This document shows positions 32,521 to 41,137 of a DNA stretch of 63,147 nt, one piece after another. The translations under genes were made by a program, and so were the position numbers. How positions within the stretch are numbered: the first letter of the stretch is position 1; each line of letters opens with the position of its first letter. A model generated the notes under the pieces. That model had not been told where the DNA came from and did no database searches. It saw only the letters and a list, made by a program, of their open reading frames with translations. This DNA is from Protofrankia sp963555915 (GTDB taxonomy: Bacteria; Actinomycetota; Actinomycetes; Frankiales; Frankiaceae), in NCBI RefSeq assembly GCF_963555915.1, contig NZ_CAUVXL010000184.1, positions 1 to 63,147 on the forward strand, written 5' to 3'.

Positions 32521-33756
32521 TCAGGCCCTCGACCCGAGGGCGGTGATCGCGGCGTCGGCCAGCCGGCGGGCGGCGAGCTCAAGGCGTTCCGGGGAACTGC
32601 CCGCAAACGACATCCGCATGGTCGCGGGGTCGGGATTGTGCACGGCGAACTGCGGGCCGGACACATAGGTCACCCCGCGGCGGACCGCGGCGTCGAGCAG
32701 GTCGTCCGCGGACAGGCCCGGCGCGACGACGCGCCCCCAGACGAACAGCCCACCGGCCGGGTCGTTGACCTCGACGACCCCGGCCAGATGTTCGCCGACG
32801 GCGGCGCGCAGGGCGCCGCACCGCCGCCCGTAGACGACCGGCAACGTCGCCAGGTGCGCGTCGTACCAGCCCGCCCGGCCCAGAAGCTCGATCAGGGCGT
32901 ACTGCATCAGCGTCGAGGTGTGCAGGTCCGACCAGCGCTTCGCGCGGCCCACCGCGTCGGCGAGCGCGCTCGGCACCACCACCCATCCGACCCGGAGTCC
33001 CGGTCCGAGCGTCTTGGAGAATGACCCGATGGTGACAATACGATCACTGTAGGCTGCGATCGGTGGCACGGGACTGCCCCGAAAGCGCAGCGCCGGGTAC
33101 GGCTCGTCCTCGGCCACCACGAACCCGTACCGCTCGGCCAGGTCCGCGAGTTCGCGGCGCCGGACATCGGTGAGCGTGGCGCCAGTCGGATTGTGAAAGG
33201 TCGCGACCGTGTAGACGAGCTTGGGACGCTGCCCGCCGGCCAGTCGTTCGGCGAGCGCGCCGACGTCCAGACCGTCGGCGTCGACCGGGATCGCCAGGAA
33301 CTCCGGCTGGTACATCTCCAGACAGTGCAGCGAGCCTGGGAAGACCGGCTCGTCGATGGCCACGAGATCGCCGGGGTCCAGCAGCGTACGGGCGATGACA
33401 TCCAGGCCCTGCAGCCCACCAGCGGTCACCACGACCTGGCTCGGGTCAACCAGGCGCCCACGGTCGGCCGACGCCCGGTCTGCGATCCAGGCGCGCAGCG
33501 CGGGAAGACCTTCGGCTGCCGAGTACTGCAGCGCGGCCGTTGCCAGCTTCGAGGTCGACACCTGGCGCACAGCCTCGCCGATCTCCGCGGCGGGCAGCGT
33601 CTCGCCAGCCGGCAGCCCACCGGCGAGCGAGATGACGTCGCCGACCTCACCGAGTCGCAGTGGGTCACGCATCACCCACGTTCCGAGCTCACCCATCCGG
33701 CGGGCGAGCGGAACCGGTCCCGGCAGGATCGCCTCAACCGACTCGCTGTCGCTCAT
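32521..33756 (-). CDS. PLP-dependent aminotransferase (class I/II, 2-aminoadipate-type)
   Basis: A 411-residue fold-type I aminotransferase. GDVISLAGGLPAGETLP, the cofactor region TAGGLQGLDVIARTLLDPGD, FHNPTGATL, VAEDEPYPALRF and the PLP lysine in GSFSKTLGPGLRVGW are present; this pattern fits the family including 2-aminoadipate and valine-pyruvate transaminases. Substrate unknown. ATG 33756 has GGTGGAAGG 3 nt upstream, weak in spacing but in the right place; the start at 33834 would run into repeat A-like sequence. It is inserted between ftsW and murG, so it may be co-transcribed with wall genes. Confidence 0.85.
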   Translation of the reverse strand: MSDSESVEAILPGPVPLARRMGELGTWVMRDPLRLGEVGDVISLAGGLPAGETLPAAEIGEAVRQVSTSKLATAALQYSAAEGLPALRAWIADRASADRGRLVDPSQVVVTAGGLQGLDVIARTLLDPGDLVAIDEPVFPGSLHCLEMYQPEFLAIPVDADGLDVGALAERLAGGQRPKLVYTVATFHNPTGATLTDVRRRELADLAERYGFVVAEDEPYPALRFRGSPVPPIAAYSDRIVTIGSFSKTLGPGLRVGWVVVPSALADAVGRAKRWSDLHTSTLMQYALIELLGRAGWYDAHLATLPVVYGRRCGALRAAVGEHLAGVVEVNDPAGGLFVWGRVVAPGLSADDLLDAAVRRGVTYVSGPQFAVHNPDPATMRMSFAGSSPERLELAARRLADAAITALGSRA

Positions 33757-33765
33757 AGCCTTCCA

Positions 33766-33870
33766 CCCCCTTTGGCCCACCACCCCACCATCAAAAACCC
33801 AGGCCTCCGGGCGTGCGAAAAAAACCATGATCACACACCCTTTGGCCCACCAGGCCGCAGTTCGTGGGAA
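33766..33870. repeat. Repeat A, diverged double copy between the aminotransferase and ftsW
   Basis: CTTTGGCCCACCA occurs twice, 70 bp apart (33770 and 33840), around GGCCTCCGGGCGTGCG, a run of As and CCATGATCACAC. The order of blocks (GGCCTCCGG - GNTGCG - AACCATGATC - CTTTGGCC) is that of the 66-bp repeat at 39807-39938. Confidence 0.6.
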
Positions 33871-33945
33871 GGTACCCCATCGGTTCCAGGCTGCGACAAC
33901 AGCACGGGCTTCTCCGCGCCCGGCGGGGCCGCGTTCAACAGTGGG

Positions 33946-35430
33946 TCAACGGCGTGCGGCTGCGGACATCCCGTCGGTGATGTCGCCACCGCCACCGCCG
34001 CCACCGGGACCACCGCCACCACCAGCGCTGCGTCCGCCGCCACCACCACGGTTACCACGACGGCGCTCACCCGATCCGCCCCGGGCAGCCCGCGTGCGGG
34101 ATCGGAACCGGCGCCCACCACCGGAGCTGGCCTCCCGTGCCTCCCGAGCCTCGCGTCGGGCCGCAGCCCTGGCGCCGAGCATTGCCGCCGCCGCGGGTTC
34201 GTGCCGGGCGAACGACAGCAGCATCCCGACCGTGAGCATCGTGGGAACCAGCGCGGAACCCCCGAAGGAGACCAGCGGCAGCGGGATGCCGGTAATCGGG
34301 AGCAGCCCCACCACGGCACCCATGTTGATCATTGCCTGGCCGAGCAGCCACCCGGTGGCGGAGGCGGCGGCGAGCTGAACGAACGGGTCCGCCGTACGGT
34401 GGGCGACCCGGATGCCGGCGAACCCGAGAACGGCGAACAGGATGACGACGACCAGCGTGCCGAGCAGGCCGAGCTCCTCACCGATGATGGCCAGGATGAA
34501 GTCGGTGTGGGCGTTGGGCAGCAACCCCGGCCATTTTTCCCGGGACGCGCCGAGGCCCTCGCCCCACCAGCCGCCGGAGGCCAACGCGTACAGGCCCTGG
34601 ACCGCCTGGAAGCCGGTGTTGTGGGCGTCGGCGAACGGGTCCCGGTAGGACAGCAACCGTTCGAAGCGGTACGGCTCCCGGATGGCCAGGACGGTGCCGG
34701 CCAGCAGAATTACACCGCTGATCGACCCGAACACCCGCAGTGGGGTCCCGACCACCCACAAAAGGGTCAGCAGGACTACGAGCACCACGATCGTGGTCCC
34801 CATGTCCGGCTCCAGCATGATCATAATGGAGATCAGGAGTGCTCCGGGGACGAGCGGAACCAGCAGGTGCTTCCAGTTCCCCAGCAGCTTGCGTTTGCGC
34901 ACCAGCAGATCCGCGCCCCAGAGCACGAGGCCGAGCTTGGCGATCTCACTGGGCTGCAGCGTGTACGGCCCCAGTTCGATCCACCGCTGGGCACCGTTGA
35001 TCGACTTTCCGAACTGCGGAGTCAGCACGACCACCAGCAGGACCAAAGAGACGATCATGACCGGATACGCCAGCACCCGGAAAACCCGCACGGGCAGCCG
35101 GCTGGCCAGGACCAGCAACGGCAGGCCGATGCCGACCCAGGTGGCCTGTCGCGCGAACACCGCGTAGGACGAACCCAGTTCGTCGAACGACCGCACGCTG
35201 GATGCCGACAGCACCATCACCAGCCCGAGCAGCAACAGCAGGCCGGCCGAAGAGAGCAGCAGGTAATAGGAGGCCAGCGGCCGGGCGAGTACGGGTACCC
35301 GGGTGTCGTCGGCCCCGTGCCCACCCGGCTCGTGCCCACCCGGCTCGTGCCCACCCGGCTCGTGCCCACCCGGCTCGTGCCCACCCGGCTCGGGTCCGCC
35401 GCGCGCGGGCGCCTCCCCCCCGGTCACCAC
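33946..35430 (-). CDS. ftsW: FtsW, SEDS peptidoglycan glycosyltransferase
   Basis: A 494-residue SEDS protein that polymerises lipid II with its partner PBP. After a non-membrane N-terminus with five EPGGH repeats come about ten hydrophobic segments (residues 50-405). INGAQRWIELGPYTLQPSEI holds the conserved SEDS loop, and SYRDPFADAHNTGFQAVQ, GEGLGASREKWPGLLPNAH and GIPLPLVSFGGSALV are family motifs, including the Asp-rich extracellular loop. The C-terminus is an Arg/Gly-rich tail. GTG or ATG at 35430. An FAD oxidase on the other strand lies upstream, so ftsW must have its own promoter. Confidence 0.95.
   Translation of the reverse strand: MVTGGEAPARGGPEPGGHEPGGHEPGGHEPGGHEPGGHGADDTRVPVLARPLASYYLLLSSAGLLLLLGLVMVLSASSVRSFDELGSSYAVFARQATWVGIGLPLLVLASRLPVRVFRVLAYPVMIVSLVLLVVVLTPQFGKSINGAQRWIELGPYTLQPSEIAKLGLVLWGADLLVRKRKLLGNWKHLLVPLVPGALLISIMIMLEPDMGTTIVVLVVLLTLLWVVGTPLRVFGSISGVILLAGTVLAIREPYRFERLLSYRDPFADAHNTGFQAVQGLYALASGGWWGEGLGASREKWPGLLPNAHTDFILAIIGEELGLLGTLVVVILFAVLGFAGIRVAHRTADPFVQLAAASATGWLLGQAMINMGAVVGLLPITGIPLPLVSFGGSALVPTMLTVGMLLSFARHEPAAAAMLGARAAARREAREAREASSGGGRRFRSRTRAARGGSGERRRGNRGGGGGRSAGGGGGPGGGGGGGDITDGMSAAARR
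35326..35400 (-). repeat. 15-bp tandem repeat in the ftsW 5' end
   Basis: Four perfect copies of CGGCTCGTGCCCACC (35326-35385) and one diverged copy encode EPGGH repeats at the cytoplasmic N-terminus of FtsW. Confidence 0.9.
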
Positions 35431-35736
35431 GTCCCACTCCCCTGCTCGTCACGCCTCTGCTCGTCAAGGAACACCCATGGAACACGCACACCGAGGCCAC
35501 CGTCGTGCTCGCACCGCTCGCCCGGGGACGCGGTTATGGTCCCCGCACCGAATAGTCCACGCCGCCAGCCTGTTGGGCGCCGACCATCGCGGGTGTGTCG
35601 GGCACGAGCCTGCCCGACTCCGGTCCCCGGCCGGCTAAGTGGTCGGCAATACGGAGTCGGATGCCAACGTACGGTATCAGACCGGTAATTATCGCCGCAG
35701 CAGGCCCCTGACGAGGTTCTCGGACGAGACTGAACC
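35431..35736. promoter_or_regulatory. Divergent promoter region of ftsW and the FAD oxidase
   Basis: A 306-bp gap between divergent starts. It should drive ftsW (minus) and the oxidase (plus). A CTGCTCGTCA direct repeat is at about 35441-35468. No clear -35/-10 pairs could be assigned by eye. Confidence 0.45.
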
Positions 35737-37122
35737 ATGTCGCGAAACCAGGTGGTCCAGACGCTGCAAGACGCGGTCGGTGACGCCCGTGTGCTGACCG
35801 ACCCGGAGGTCATGGCCGGCTACGTCCGGGACTGGACCGGACGATTCGTCGGGCGGACGTGCGCTGTCGTGCGTCCGGTGGACACCGCGCAGGTGGCTGC
35901 CATCGTCGAGGCCTGCGCACACCTTGAGGTTGCGCTGGTGCCACAGGGGGGCAATACCGGGCTGGTCGGCGGCGGCGTCCCGACCCGCGGGGAGGTCGTG
36001 CTCAGTCTGCGCGGGCTCGGCGAGCCCCTGTGGATCGACGCCGCCGCCGGCCAGGCCACGGTCGGTGCTGGCGTACCGGTCGGTGTGCTGCGCGCGGCGG
36101 CGTCCGCGGCGGGCCTGGCCTACGGTGTGGACCTTGCCAGCCGTGACTCCGCCACGATCGGCGGCACCGTTGCCACGAACGCCGGTGGCCTGCGGGTACT
36201 GCAGTACGGGGACACCAGGGCACAGCTGCTCGGAGTGGAAGCGGTGCTCGGCGACGGCAGCGTGGTCTCCCATCTCACCGGGCTGTCCAGGGACAACACC
36301 GGCTACCACCTGCCGTCGTTGCTCGCCGGCAGCGAAGGTACCCTCGGTGTCGTCACCGCGGTGCGGGTCCGGCTTGTGCCGGCCACCCGGGCACGGGCGG
36401 TGGGTCTGCTGGGGCTCGCATCCGTTCCCGACGCGGTCACGGTGGCATCCCTGCTGCGCAACAGTCTGCCCGGGCTGGCCGCGGCCGAACTCATGCTGAC
36501 CGCAGGTCTTGATCTTGTTGCGGAAACCTGCGCTCTGCCCCGACCGCTGCGTGGGACGCACCCGGCCTACCTCCTCGTCGAGGTCGGCGGGGACACCGCC
36601 GACGGGGAGACACCGCTCAACACGTTGGCGGAGGCGGTCGCCGGTCTGGCGGGCGTCAGGGACGCCTCGCTCGCCGGTGACCAACGTGGCTGCCAGGCGC
36701 TGTGGTCCTACCGGGAACGGCACCCCGAGTCGATCAACACCCTTGGGACGCCGGTGAAGATGGATGTCACCCTGCCCCTCGCCGGCCTTCCCACGTTCAT
36801 CGATGCCGTACCCGCCACCGTCACAGCCATCGCGCCGCAGGCGAGGACATGGCTGTTCGGGCATGTCGCCGAGGGCAACGTGCATGTCAATGTGACCGGC
36901 GCGGAAACCGCCGGGGAACGGGTCGAGGACGGCGTGTTCCGGCTCGTCGCCGCCAGCGGTGGCAGCATCAGCACCGAGCACGGGATCGGTACGGCGAAAC
37001 GACGCTGGCTCCCACTCAACCGCTCACCGGTCGAAATCGCCATGTTTCGGCGGATCAAGCAGGCCCTCGACCCGGTAGGCATTCTCAACCCGAATGTTCT
37101 GATCCCTCCGGACACGCTGTGA
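35737..37122 (+). CDS. FAD-binding oxidase (GlcD / D-2-hydroxyacid dehydrogenase family)
   Basis: A 461-residue flavoenzyme. The PCMH-type FAD domain has PQGGNTGLVGGGVPTRGEVV near residues 68-88 and DSATIGGTVATNAGGLRV, and the C-terminal FAD-oxidase cap ends with ISTEHGIGTAKRRWLPL. Family members oxidise D-lactate, D-2-hydroxyglutarate or glycolate. It is alone on the plus strand, breaking the minus-strand dcw cluster between murD2 and ftsW. No strong ribosome site. It ends 23 nt before the convergent murD2 stop. Confidence 0.9.
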   Translation: MSRNQVVQTLQDAVGDARVLTDPEVMAGYVRDWTGRFVGRTCAVVRPVDTAQVAAIVEACAHLEVALVPQGGNTGLVGGGVPTRGEVVLSLRGLGEPLWIDAAAGQATVGAGVPVGVLRAAASAAGLAYGVDLASRDSATIGGTVATNAGGLRVLQYGDTRAQLLGVEAVLGDGSVVSHLTGLSRDNTGYHLPSLLAGSEGTLGVVTAVRVRLVPATRARAVGLLGLASVPDAVTVASLLRNSLPGLAAAELMLTAGLDLVAETCALPRPLRGTHPAYLLVEVGGDTADGETPLNTLAEAVAGLAGVRDASLAGDQRGCQALWSYRERHPESINTLGTPVKMDVTLPLAGLPTFIDAVPATVTAIAPQARTWLFGHVAEGNVHVNVTGAETAGERVEDGVFRLVAASGGSISTEHGIGTAKRRWLPLNRSPVEIAMFRRIKQALDPVGILNPNVLIPPDTL

Positions 37123-37145
37123 CCACGACAGCCACCTATGACCAC

Positions 37146-38486
37146 CTACTGTGACTGCACGCTGGTACGGCAGGTGTGCATGGCGAGCGCGAAGGCGGCG
37201 CCACGCTCGCGGTAGTCGCGAAAACGTCCGAAGCTCGGCGCCGCGGGCGACAGCAGGACGACGCCGTCGGGTCGTGCCCACCGGAACCCCTCGACCACAG
37301 CGGCGGCGAGGTCGGGCGTGTCCACCGTCGTGACATGTGGGCCGGCGCCGGCCTCGGTGACCTGACGGTGGATGTCGGGGCCGTTGTCCGGCACGGTGAG
37401 GACGAGCGTGTCCAGCATGCGGGTACGTAGACCGACAGCCAACGGCCGGTAGTCGATGCCACGGCTCTGACCGCCCACGACCACGGCGATTCTGCGGTCG
37501 CCGAAGGCCTCGACGGCGGCGAGTGTCGGCAGCACGTTGGTGGACAGGCCGTCGTCGACGAATGTGACGCCGTCGACTTCTCCGATCACCTGGAGCCGGC
37601 TGTCCAGCCCGGCGAACCCCTCGGCTGCGGTATGCAGCTTGTCGTCGTCGTCCGCCTCGGGTACTCCCAGTGCCCGCAGGCAGGCGCCGGCGATCAGGGC
37701 GTTGCGCCGGTTGTGCAGACCCAGCAGGCCCAGTTGCCGGATCCATTCGCCGTCCGGGCTGCCGTCAGCGCGCACCCATGCCACCCTCGGGCCGAGCAGG
37801 CCCCGGTGCGCGCGGATCAGGTCGCTGTCGCCGTTGGCGATGGTCAGATCGGCACCTGGTTGGGAGCAGACGGAGAGCTTGTCGCGAAAGTACGTCTCAT
37901 GATCATTATCATGCCACGGCAGATGATCAGGATGCAGCGAGGTGACCGCAACCACCGGCGGGGAGCATGCCAGGTCGGTCGCCTGGTAACTGGACACCTC
38001 GATGATCCAAAAGTCGTAGTCGCCGCCGACCAGCGGATCCTGTGGCGGCACGCCGATGTTGCCCCCGACCAGGCACCGGTAGCCGAACCGGGTCAACAGA
38101 TGCCCGGCAACCGCCGACGTCGTGCTCTTGCCCTTGGTCCCCGTCACGCAGACCACCTTCGACCGGTCTGCATCGACGAGCCACAGCCCCACCCCGCCGA
38201 CCACGGGAATACCGAGCCGTCCGAGGTGCCGCACGGGCTCGCCGTACCGCGAGATTCCAGGCGCCTTGATGACGACATCACAGTGGGTGAGCGCGTCGAG
38301 GCCGCCCTGCGCTGTCACCAACAGCGGGCGGCCGTCGATGTCGGTCCGGGCGGGGGCGTCGTCGACGAGCACCGGCTCGATCCCCCGCGCGAGGCAGGCG
38401 CGCAGGTTGGCCTCGCCCTCACGGCCCAGGCCGTAGAGACCGACCGCGCGGCCGCACAGGTCAGACCAGGAGATCGTCGGGCGCAT
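37146..38486 (-). CDS. murD2: MurD-type ligase, probable MurD2 (UDP-MurNAc-L-Ala--L-glutamate ligase)
   Basis: A 446-residue Mur ligase in the murD position of the cluster. VGLYGLGREGEANLRACLAR opens the N-terminal domain; the ATP site is VCVTGTKGKSTTSAV (Lys/Ser variant of GTNGKTT), with IIEVSSYQATDL, LHPDHLPWHDN and VTFVDDGLSTNVLPTLAAV. Classical MurD adds D-Glu. Here the gene overlaps murL by 26 nt, and MurL epimerises the L-Glu residue of UDP-MurNAc-L-Ala-L-Glu, so the ligase is expected to use L-Glu, as shown for Xanthomonas MurD2. ATG 38486 is chosen; upstream in-frame sequence lies inside murL. Substrate specificity is inferred from context. Confidence 0.82.
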   Translation of the reverse strand: MRPTISWSDLCGRAVGLYGLGREGEANLRACLARGIEPVLVDDAPARTDIDGRPLLVTAQGGLDALTHCDVVIKAPGISRYGEPVRHLGRLGIPVVGGVGLWLVDADRSKVVCVTGTKGKSTTSAVAGHLLTRFGYRCLVGGNIGVPPQDPLVGGDYDFWIIEVSSYQATDLACSPPVVAVTSLHPDHLPWHDNDHETYFRDKLSVCSQPGADLTIANGDSDLIRAHRGLLGPRVAWVRADGSPDGEWIRQLGLLGLHNRRNALIAGACLRALGVPEADDDDKLHTAAEGFAGLDSRLQVIGEVDGVTFVDDGLSTNVLPTLAAVEAFGDRRIAVVVGGQSRGIDYRPLAVGLRTRMLDTLVLTVPDNGPDIHRQVTEAGAGPHVTTVDTPDLAAAVVEGFRWARPDGVVLLSPAAPSFGRFRDYRERGAAFALAMHTCRTSVQSQ

Positions 38487-39789
38487 ACCGGTCCGGAACG
38501 AAGTGTCGGCCGTGCGGGATGAGCAGCTCCTCAGGCGTGGGTTCCCCCGGTAGCGGACCGAGCGCGGCGAGGACGGGTGACGCACCGCGATCACGGCGTC
38601 CGGTGGCGAGCAGGGTAGCGACCCGGCACTCGGTGACGTCGCCGACGCACTCCCAGGGCTTGCTGTCCGCGGACAGGCCCAGTAGGGCGCGGAAACGGCC
38701 CAGTAGCGCCATGTCAGCCAGTGGTTCACGTCCGGCGAAGACCCGCCGCAGCGTCGGCTCGTCCATGAACGGGGAAAGAATCAGATCGATGAAACAGCAC
38801 TTGTCGCACGTTCCGCACCAGTGGTCCAGCCGCTGTGCGGGGTCGATGTGGAAGGCGCGGTTACAGCTGCGGAAATGGTCGAAGTACTGCGGCAGCGCGG
38901 CGAAGCGCCGGGCGATCCAGAGCTCGGTGAACGGGCGCAGCAGGGAAAAATACTCCGGCCGGCCCCCGAAAGTCTCGGCGAGGACCGACCGCAGTGCGGT
39001 CTCGAACGCCTCGCCCTTGGAGTACTGGTGATTGATGGAGCGGCCGTCGACCTCGATGGTTCCCACCGACGCCGACCACTCGTTGGACATCACCACGGCG
39101 TCCCGCCCGTCCAGGACGGCGGCCATCACGGCGATCGCCGAGAGAATCCCCGTGACCGGCACATGCCCGTTGAGGAAACCGAGCTCCGCCGAGCGCAGCA
39201 CCTGGTTGTCGATGAGCCGCTCCGCCCGGACCACCGGCAGGCCGGTGGCATCAGCGGCTCGTTCAATGGCCGCAAACCGGTCACCGGGCTGGTTGACGAC
39301 GAACAGGGCCGGGTCCTTGGCCCTGGGCCGCAACAACTCCACGGTGACGATGGAGTCCACGCCACCGCCGAACGGCACCAGGGACCGGCCCTCGTCCGGG
39401 TTGAAGGCCACCGGAGTTTTCCGCGTCAGCGCCGGGCCGACGATCCGCAACTCGGAGAGATCAAGATTGTTGCGGTAGGCGAACTCACCCAGGCCGTCGA
39501 GATAGAACTCCTGTAGGAAGGCACGCTCGATATCCGTGACCGCGGTGTCACCGAGATCGATGAGCGGCGGAGCCGCCGACTTGTAGTACGAAACCGCAGC
39601 CACCAGGAACACCAGCCGTGCCGCGGCGGCAACGGCAGGCTCGCCCCACGCACCACCGCCGGGGAACGTCACCTCTTCGCGGAACTCCCGCCCGTCGAGG
39701 CGGTAGCGGCACACGAGCCGGTTATGGGCAGGATCCATGTCATAGCCGACATAGCGAAAACTTTCCCCGCGCCGGGGCGACCCGTTCAC
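38461..39789 (-). CDS. murL: UDP-MurNAc-L-alanyl-L-glutamate epimerase (MurL-like)
   Basis: A 442-residue protein matching MurL, an ATP-dependent epimerase that turns the terminal L-Glu of UDP-MurNAc-L-Ala-L-Glu into D-Glu. It has a PP-loop-like ATP site VPFGGGVDSIVTVELL at residues 138-153, IERAADATGLPVV, SNEWSASVGTIEVDGRSI, and a Cys cluster HWCGTCDKCCFIDLILSPF near 305. It ends 26 nt inside murD2, so the two are translationally coupled. GTG 39789 has GGAAGG 7 nt upstream. Two perfect 66-bp repeat A units lie just in front and read through in frame, but the ribosome site excludes them. Confidence 0.82.
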   Translation of the reverse strand: MNGSPRRGESFRYVGYDMDPAHNRLVCRYRLDGREFREEVTFPGGGAWGEPAVAAAARLVFLVAAVSYYKSAAPPLIDLGDTAVTDIERAFLQEFYLDGLGEFAYRNNLDLSELRIVGPALTRKTPVAFNPDEGRSLVPFGGGVDSIVTVELLRPRAKDPALFVVNQPGDRFAAIERAADATGLPVVRAERLIDNQVLRSAELGFLNGHVPVTGILSAIAVMAAVLDGRDAVVMSNEWSASVGTIEVDGRSINHQYSKGEAFETALRSVLAETFGGRPEYFSLLRPFTELWIARRFAALPQYFDHFRSCNRAFHIDPAQRLDHWCGTCDKCCFIDLILSPFMDEPTLRRVFAGREPLADMALLGRFRALLGLSADSKPWECVGDVTECRVATLLATGRRDRGASPVLAALGPLPGEPTPEELLIPHGRHFVPDRYAPDDLLV

Positions 39790-39806
39790 AGGACGTCCTT
39801 CCCACG

Positions 39807-39938
39807 TAGTGCTCCGGGAACTGCGGCCTCCGGCGATGCGCCAGAACCACGATCGCATCGCCTTTGGCCACTTAGTGCTCCGGGAACTGCGGCCTCCGGC
39901 GATGCGCCAGAACCACGATCGCATCGCCTTTGGCCACT
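39807..39938. repeat. Repeat A, two perfect 66-bp tandem units
   Basis: Two identical 66-bp units (39807-39872, 39873-39938) start TAGTGCTCCGGGAACTGCGG and contain GGCGATGCG, an 11-nt spacer with AACCACGAT, then CGCATCGCC, a 9-bp stem-loop, followed by TTTGGCCACT. 66 is a multiple of three and the minus strand reads open (MRSWFWRIAGG). They lie between the murL ribosome site and repeat B / the gap. Confidence 0.92.
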
Positions 39939-39962
39939 TAGAGCGCCCGGCAATAGGGGGAC
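39938..39962. repeat. Repeat B, left copy at the assembly gap
   Basis: TTAGAGCGCCCGGCAATAGG is the reverse complement of the end of the copy on the other side of the gap (40211-40231), so the gap is flanked by inverted copies. Confidence 0.85.
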
Positions 39963-40174
39963 NNNNNNNNNNNNNNNNNNNNNNNNNNNNNNNNNNNNNN
40001 NNNNNNNNNNNNNNNNNNNNNNNNNNNNNNNNNNNNNNNNNNNNNNNNNNNNNNNNNNNNNNNNNNNNNNNNNNNNNNNNNNNNNNNNNNNNNNNNNNNN
40101 NNNNNNNNNNNNNNNNNNNNNNNNNNNNNNNNNNNNNNNNNNNNNNNNNNNNNNNNNNNNNNNNNNNNNNNNNN
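39963..40174. other. Assembly gap (212 Ns)
   Basis: Unknown bases. The inverted repeat B copies on both sides probably made the region hard to assemble, and the true length is unknown. The pgeF 3' end runs into it. Confidence 0.98.
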
Positions 40175-40231
40175 ATGCACGCACCCCAGCCTCGCTCCTT
40201 GATCCACGCCCCTATTGCCGGGCGCTCTTAG
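40175..40231. repeat. Repeat B, right copy at the assembly gap
   Basis: GCACGCACCCCAGCCTCGCT, CCTTGATCCACGCCCC and ATTGCCGGGCGCTCTTA match the copy at the ftsZ 3' end (18567-18637). The pgeF reading frame continues through this copy. Confidence 0.9.
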
Positions 40232-41047
40232 GCGGGCCACCGCGGCGAACCGCCCGCACGGGCTCTCGGCCCGGTGGCTGAAAAAGGGAGTGCCCGGACC
40301 AGTGCCAAGGCCGGTGACGTGGATCTGGTTTTCCGGTACGCCCGCGGCAACCAGTTGCCCGACGTTCGCGCCGGCCACGTCAAAGGTCGACTTTCCGGCA
40401 CCGTCGGGCCGCAGCACCGCGTCAGCGCGCCCGCCGAGGGCGGCCCGCACGGCGTCCACAACCTCCGCGCCGACCTGGTAACGGTCCGGGGTGATCGAGG
40501 GCCCGACGCCGGCGACCACGTTGCGTGGGTCAGCACCGAGGCGCCGCATGGCCGCCACCGCCGCGGGGGTGACGCCGCCGACGGTCCCGCGCCAGCCGGC
40601 GTGCACACACGCGAGCACCCCGGCCACCGGATCATGCAGAACGATCGGGACACAGTCCGCCGCCAGGACAGCCAGCACGAGTCCGGGAACTGTCGTCACA
40701 AGCCCGTCGGTCAGCGGGATCGCGTCCGAGGCCGAGCGGGCGCCCCGACCGCGATGCTCGTGGGTCACGACAGCGACATTCGGGCTGTGGGTCTGCGCGC
40801 AGAAGACGAAGTCGTCCAGGGTGGCGCCGAGTGCCGCGGCCGTTCGCGCCCGGTTCGCCCGCACGTCGGCATTGTCGTCCCCGACCCGCAGGCTCAGATT
40901 GAGCGAGGCGTAGCTGCCGCCGGAAACCCCGCCATCCCGGGTGGTGACAAAAACATCGACCAGCCGCTTGTCAAAGCCCGCCCAACACAGTACCTCCAGG
41001 CCGGACGTTGTTCGGCGCAGCCGCGACGTCGCCACGCCTGCGGTCAT
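40175..41047 (-). CDS. pgeF: Peptidoglycan editing factor / multicopper polyphenol oxidase family (3' end in gap)
   Basis: At least 291 residues, running into the gap. The YfiH/YlmD core is complete: FVTTRDGGVSGGSYASLNL, FCAQTHSPNVAVV, LAADCVPIVLHDP and CVHAGWRGTVGGV, with the Cys/His metal site, and GVGPSITPDRYQVG. Family members prevent mis-incorporation in wall peptides or cleave nucleosides. Normal proteins end soon after RFAAVARL; here the last 20 or so codons come from repeat B and no stop appears before the Ns. The gene normally lies between ftsZ and yggS; here it is between mraY and murL, with repeat B present at both sites. ATG 41047. Confidence 0.88.
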
Positions 41048-41137
41048 CTCCCGCGACCTCGCCGGTTCTCGGCTTTCAACGTCCTGTACCGCCCGTCTCC
41101 GGGCGGCGCCGGGGGCCGCCCGTTTTGAGGATACACA

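Noticed and set aside
33193..35688. An 831-codon open frame on the plus strand opposite the aminotransferase and ftsW
   Set aside because: It covers two well-supported genes in antisense and has low-complexity Gln/Arg/Asp-rich sequence without motifs.
39790..39924. N-terminal extension of murL through repeat A (MRSWFWRIAGG units)
   Set aside because: The translation is pure repeat, and a good ribosome site with GTG at 39789 fits the normal protein start.
39807..39938. CRISPR-like array
   Set aside because: The two 66-bp units are directly joined with no unique spacers, and no cas genes are present.
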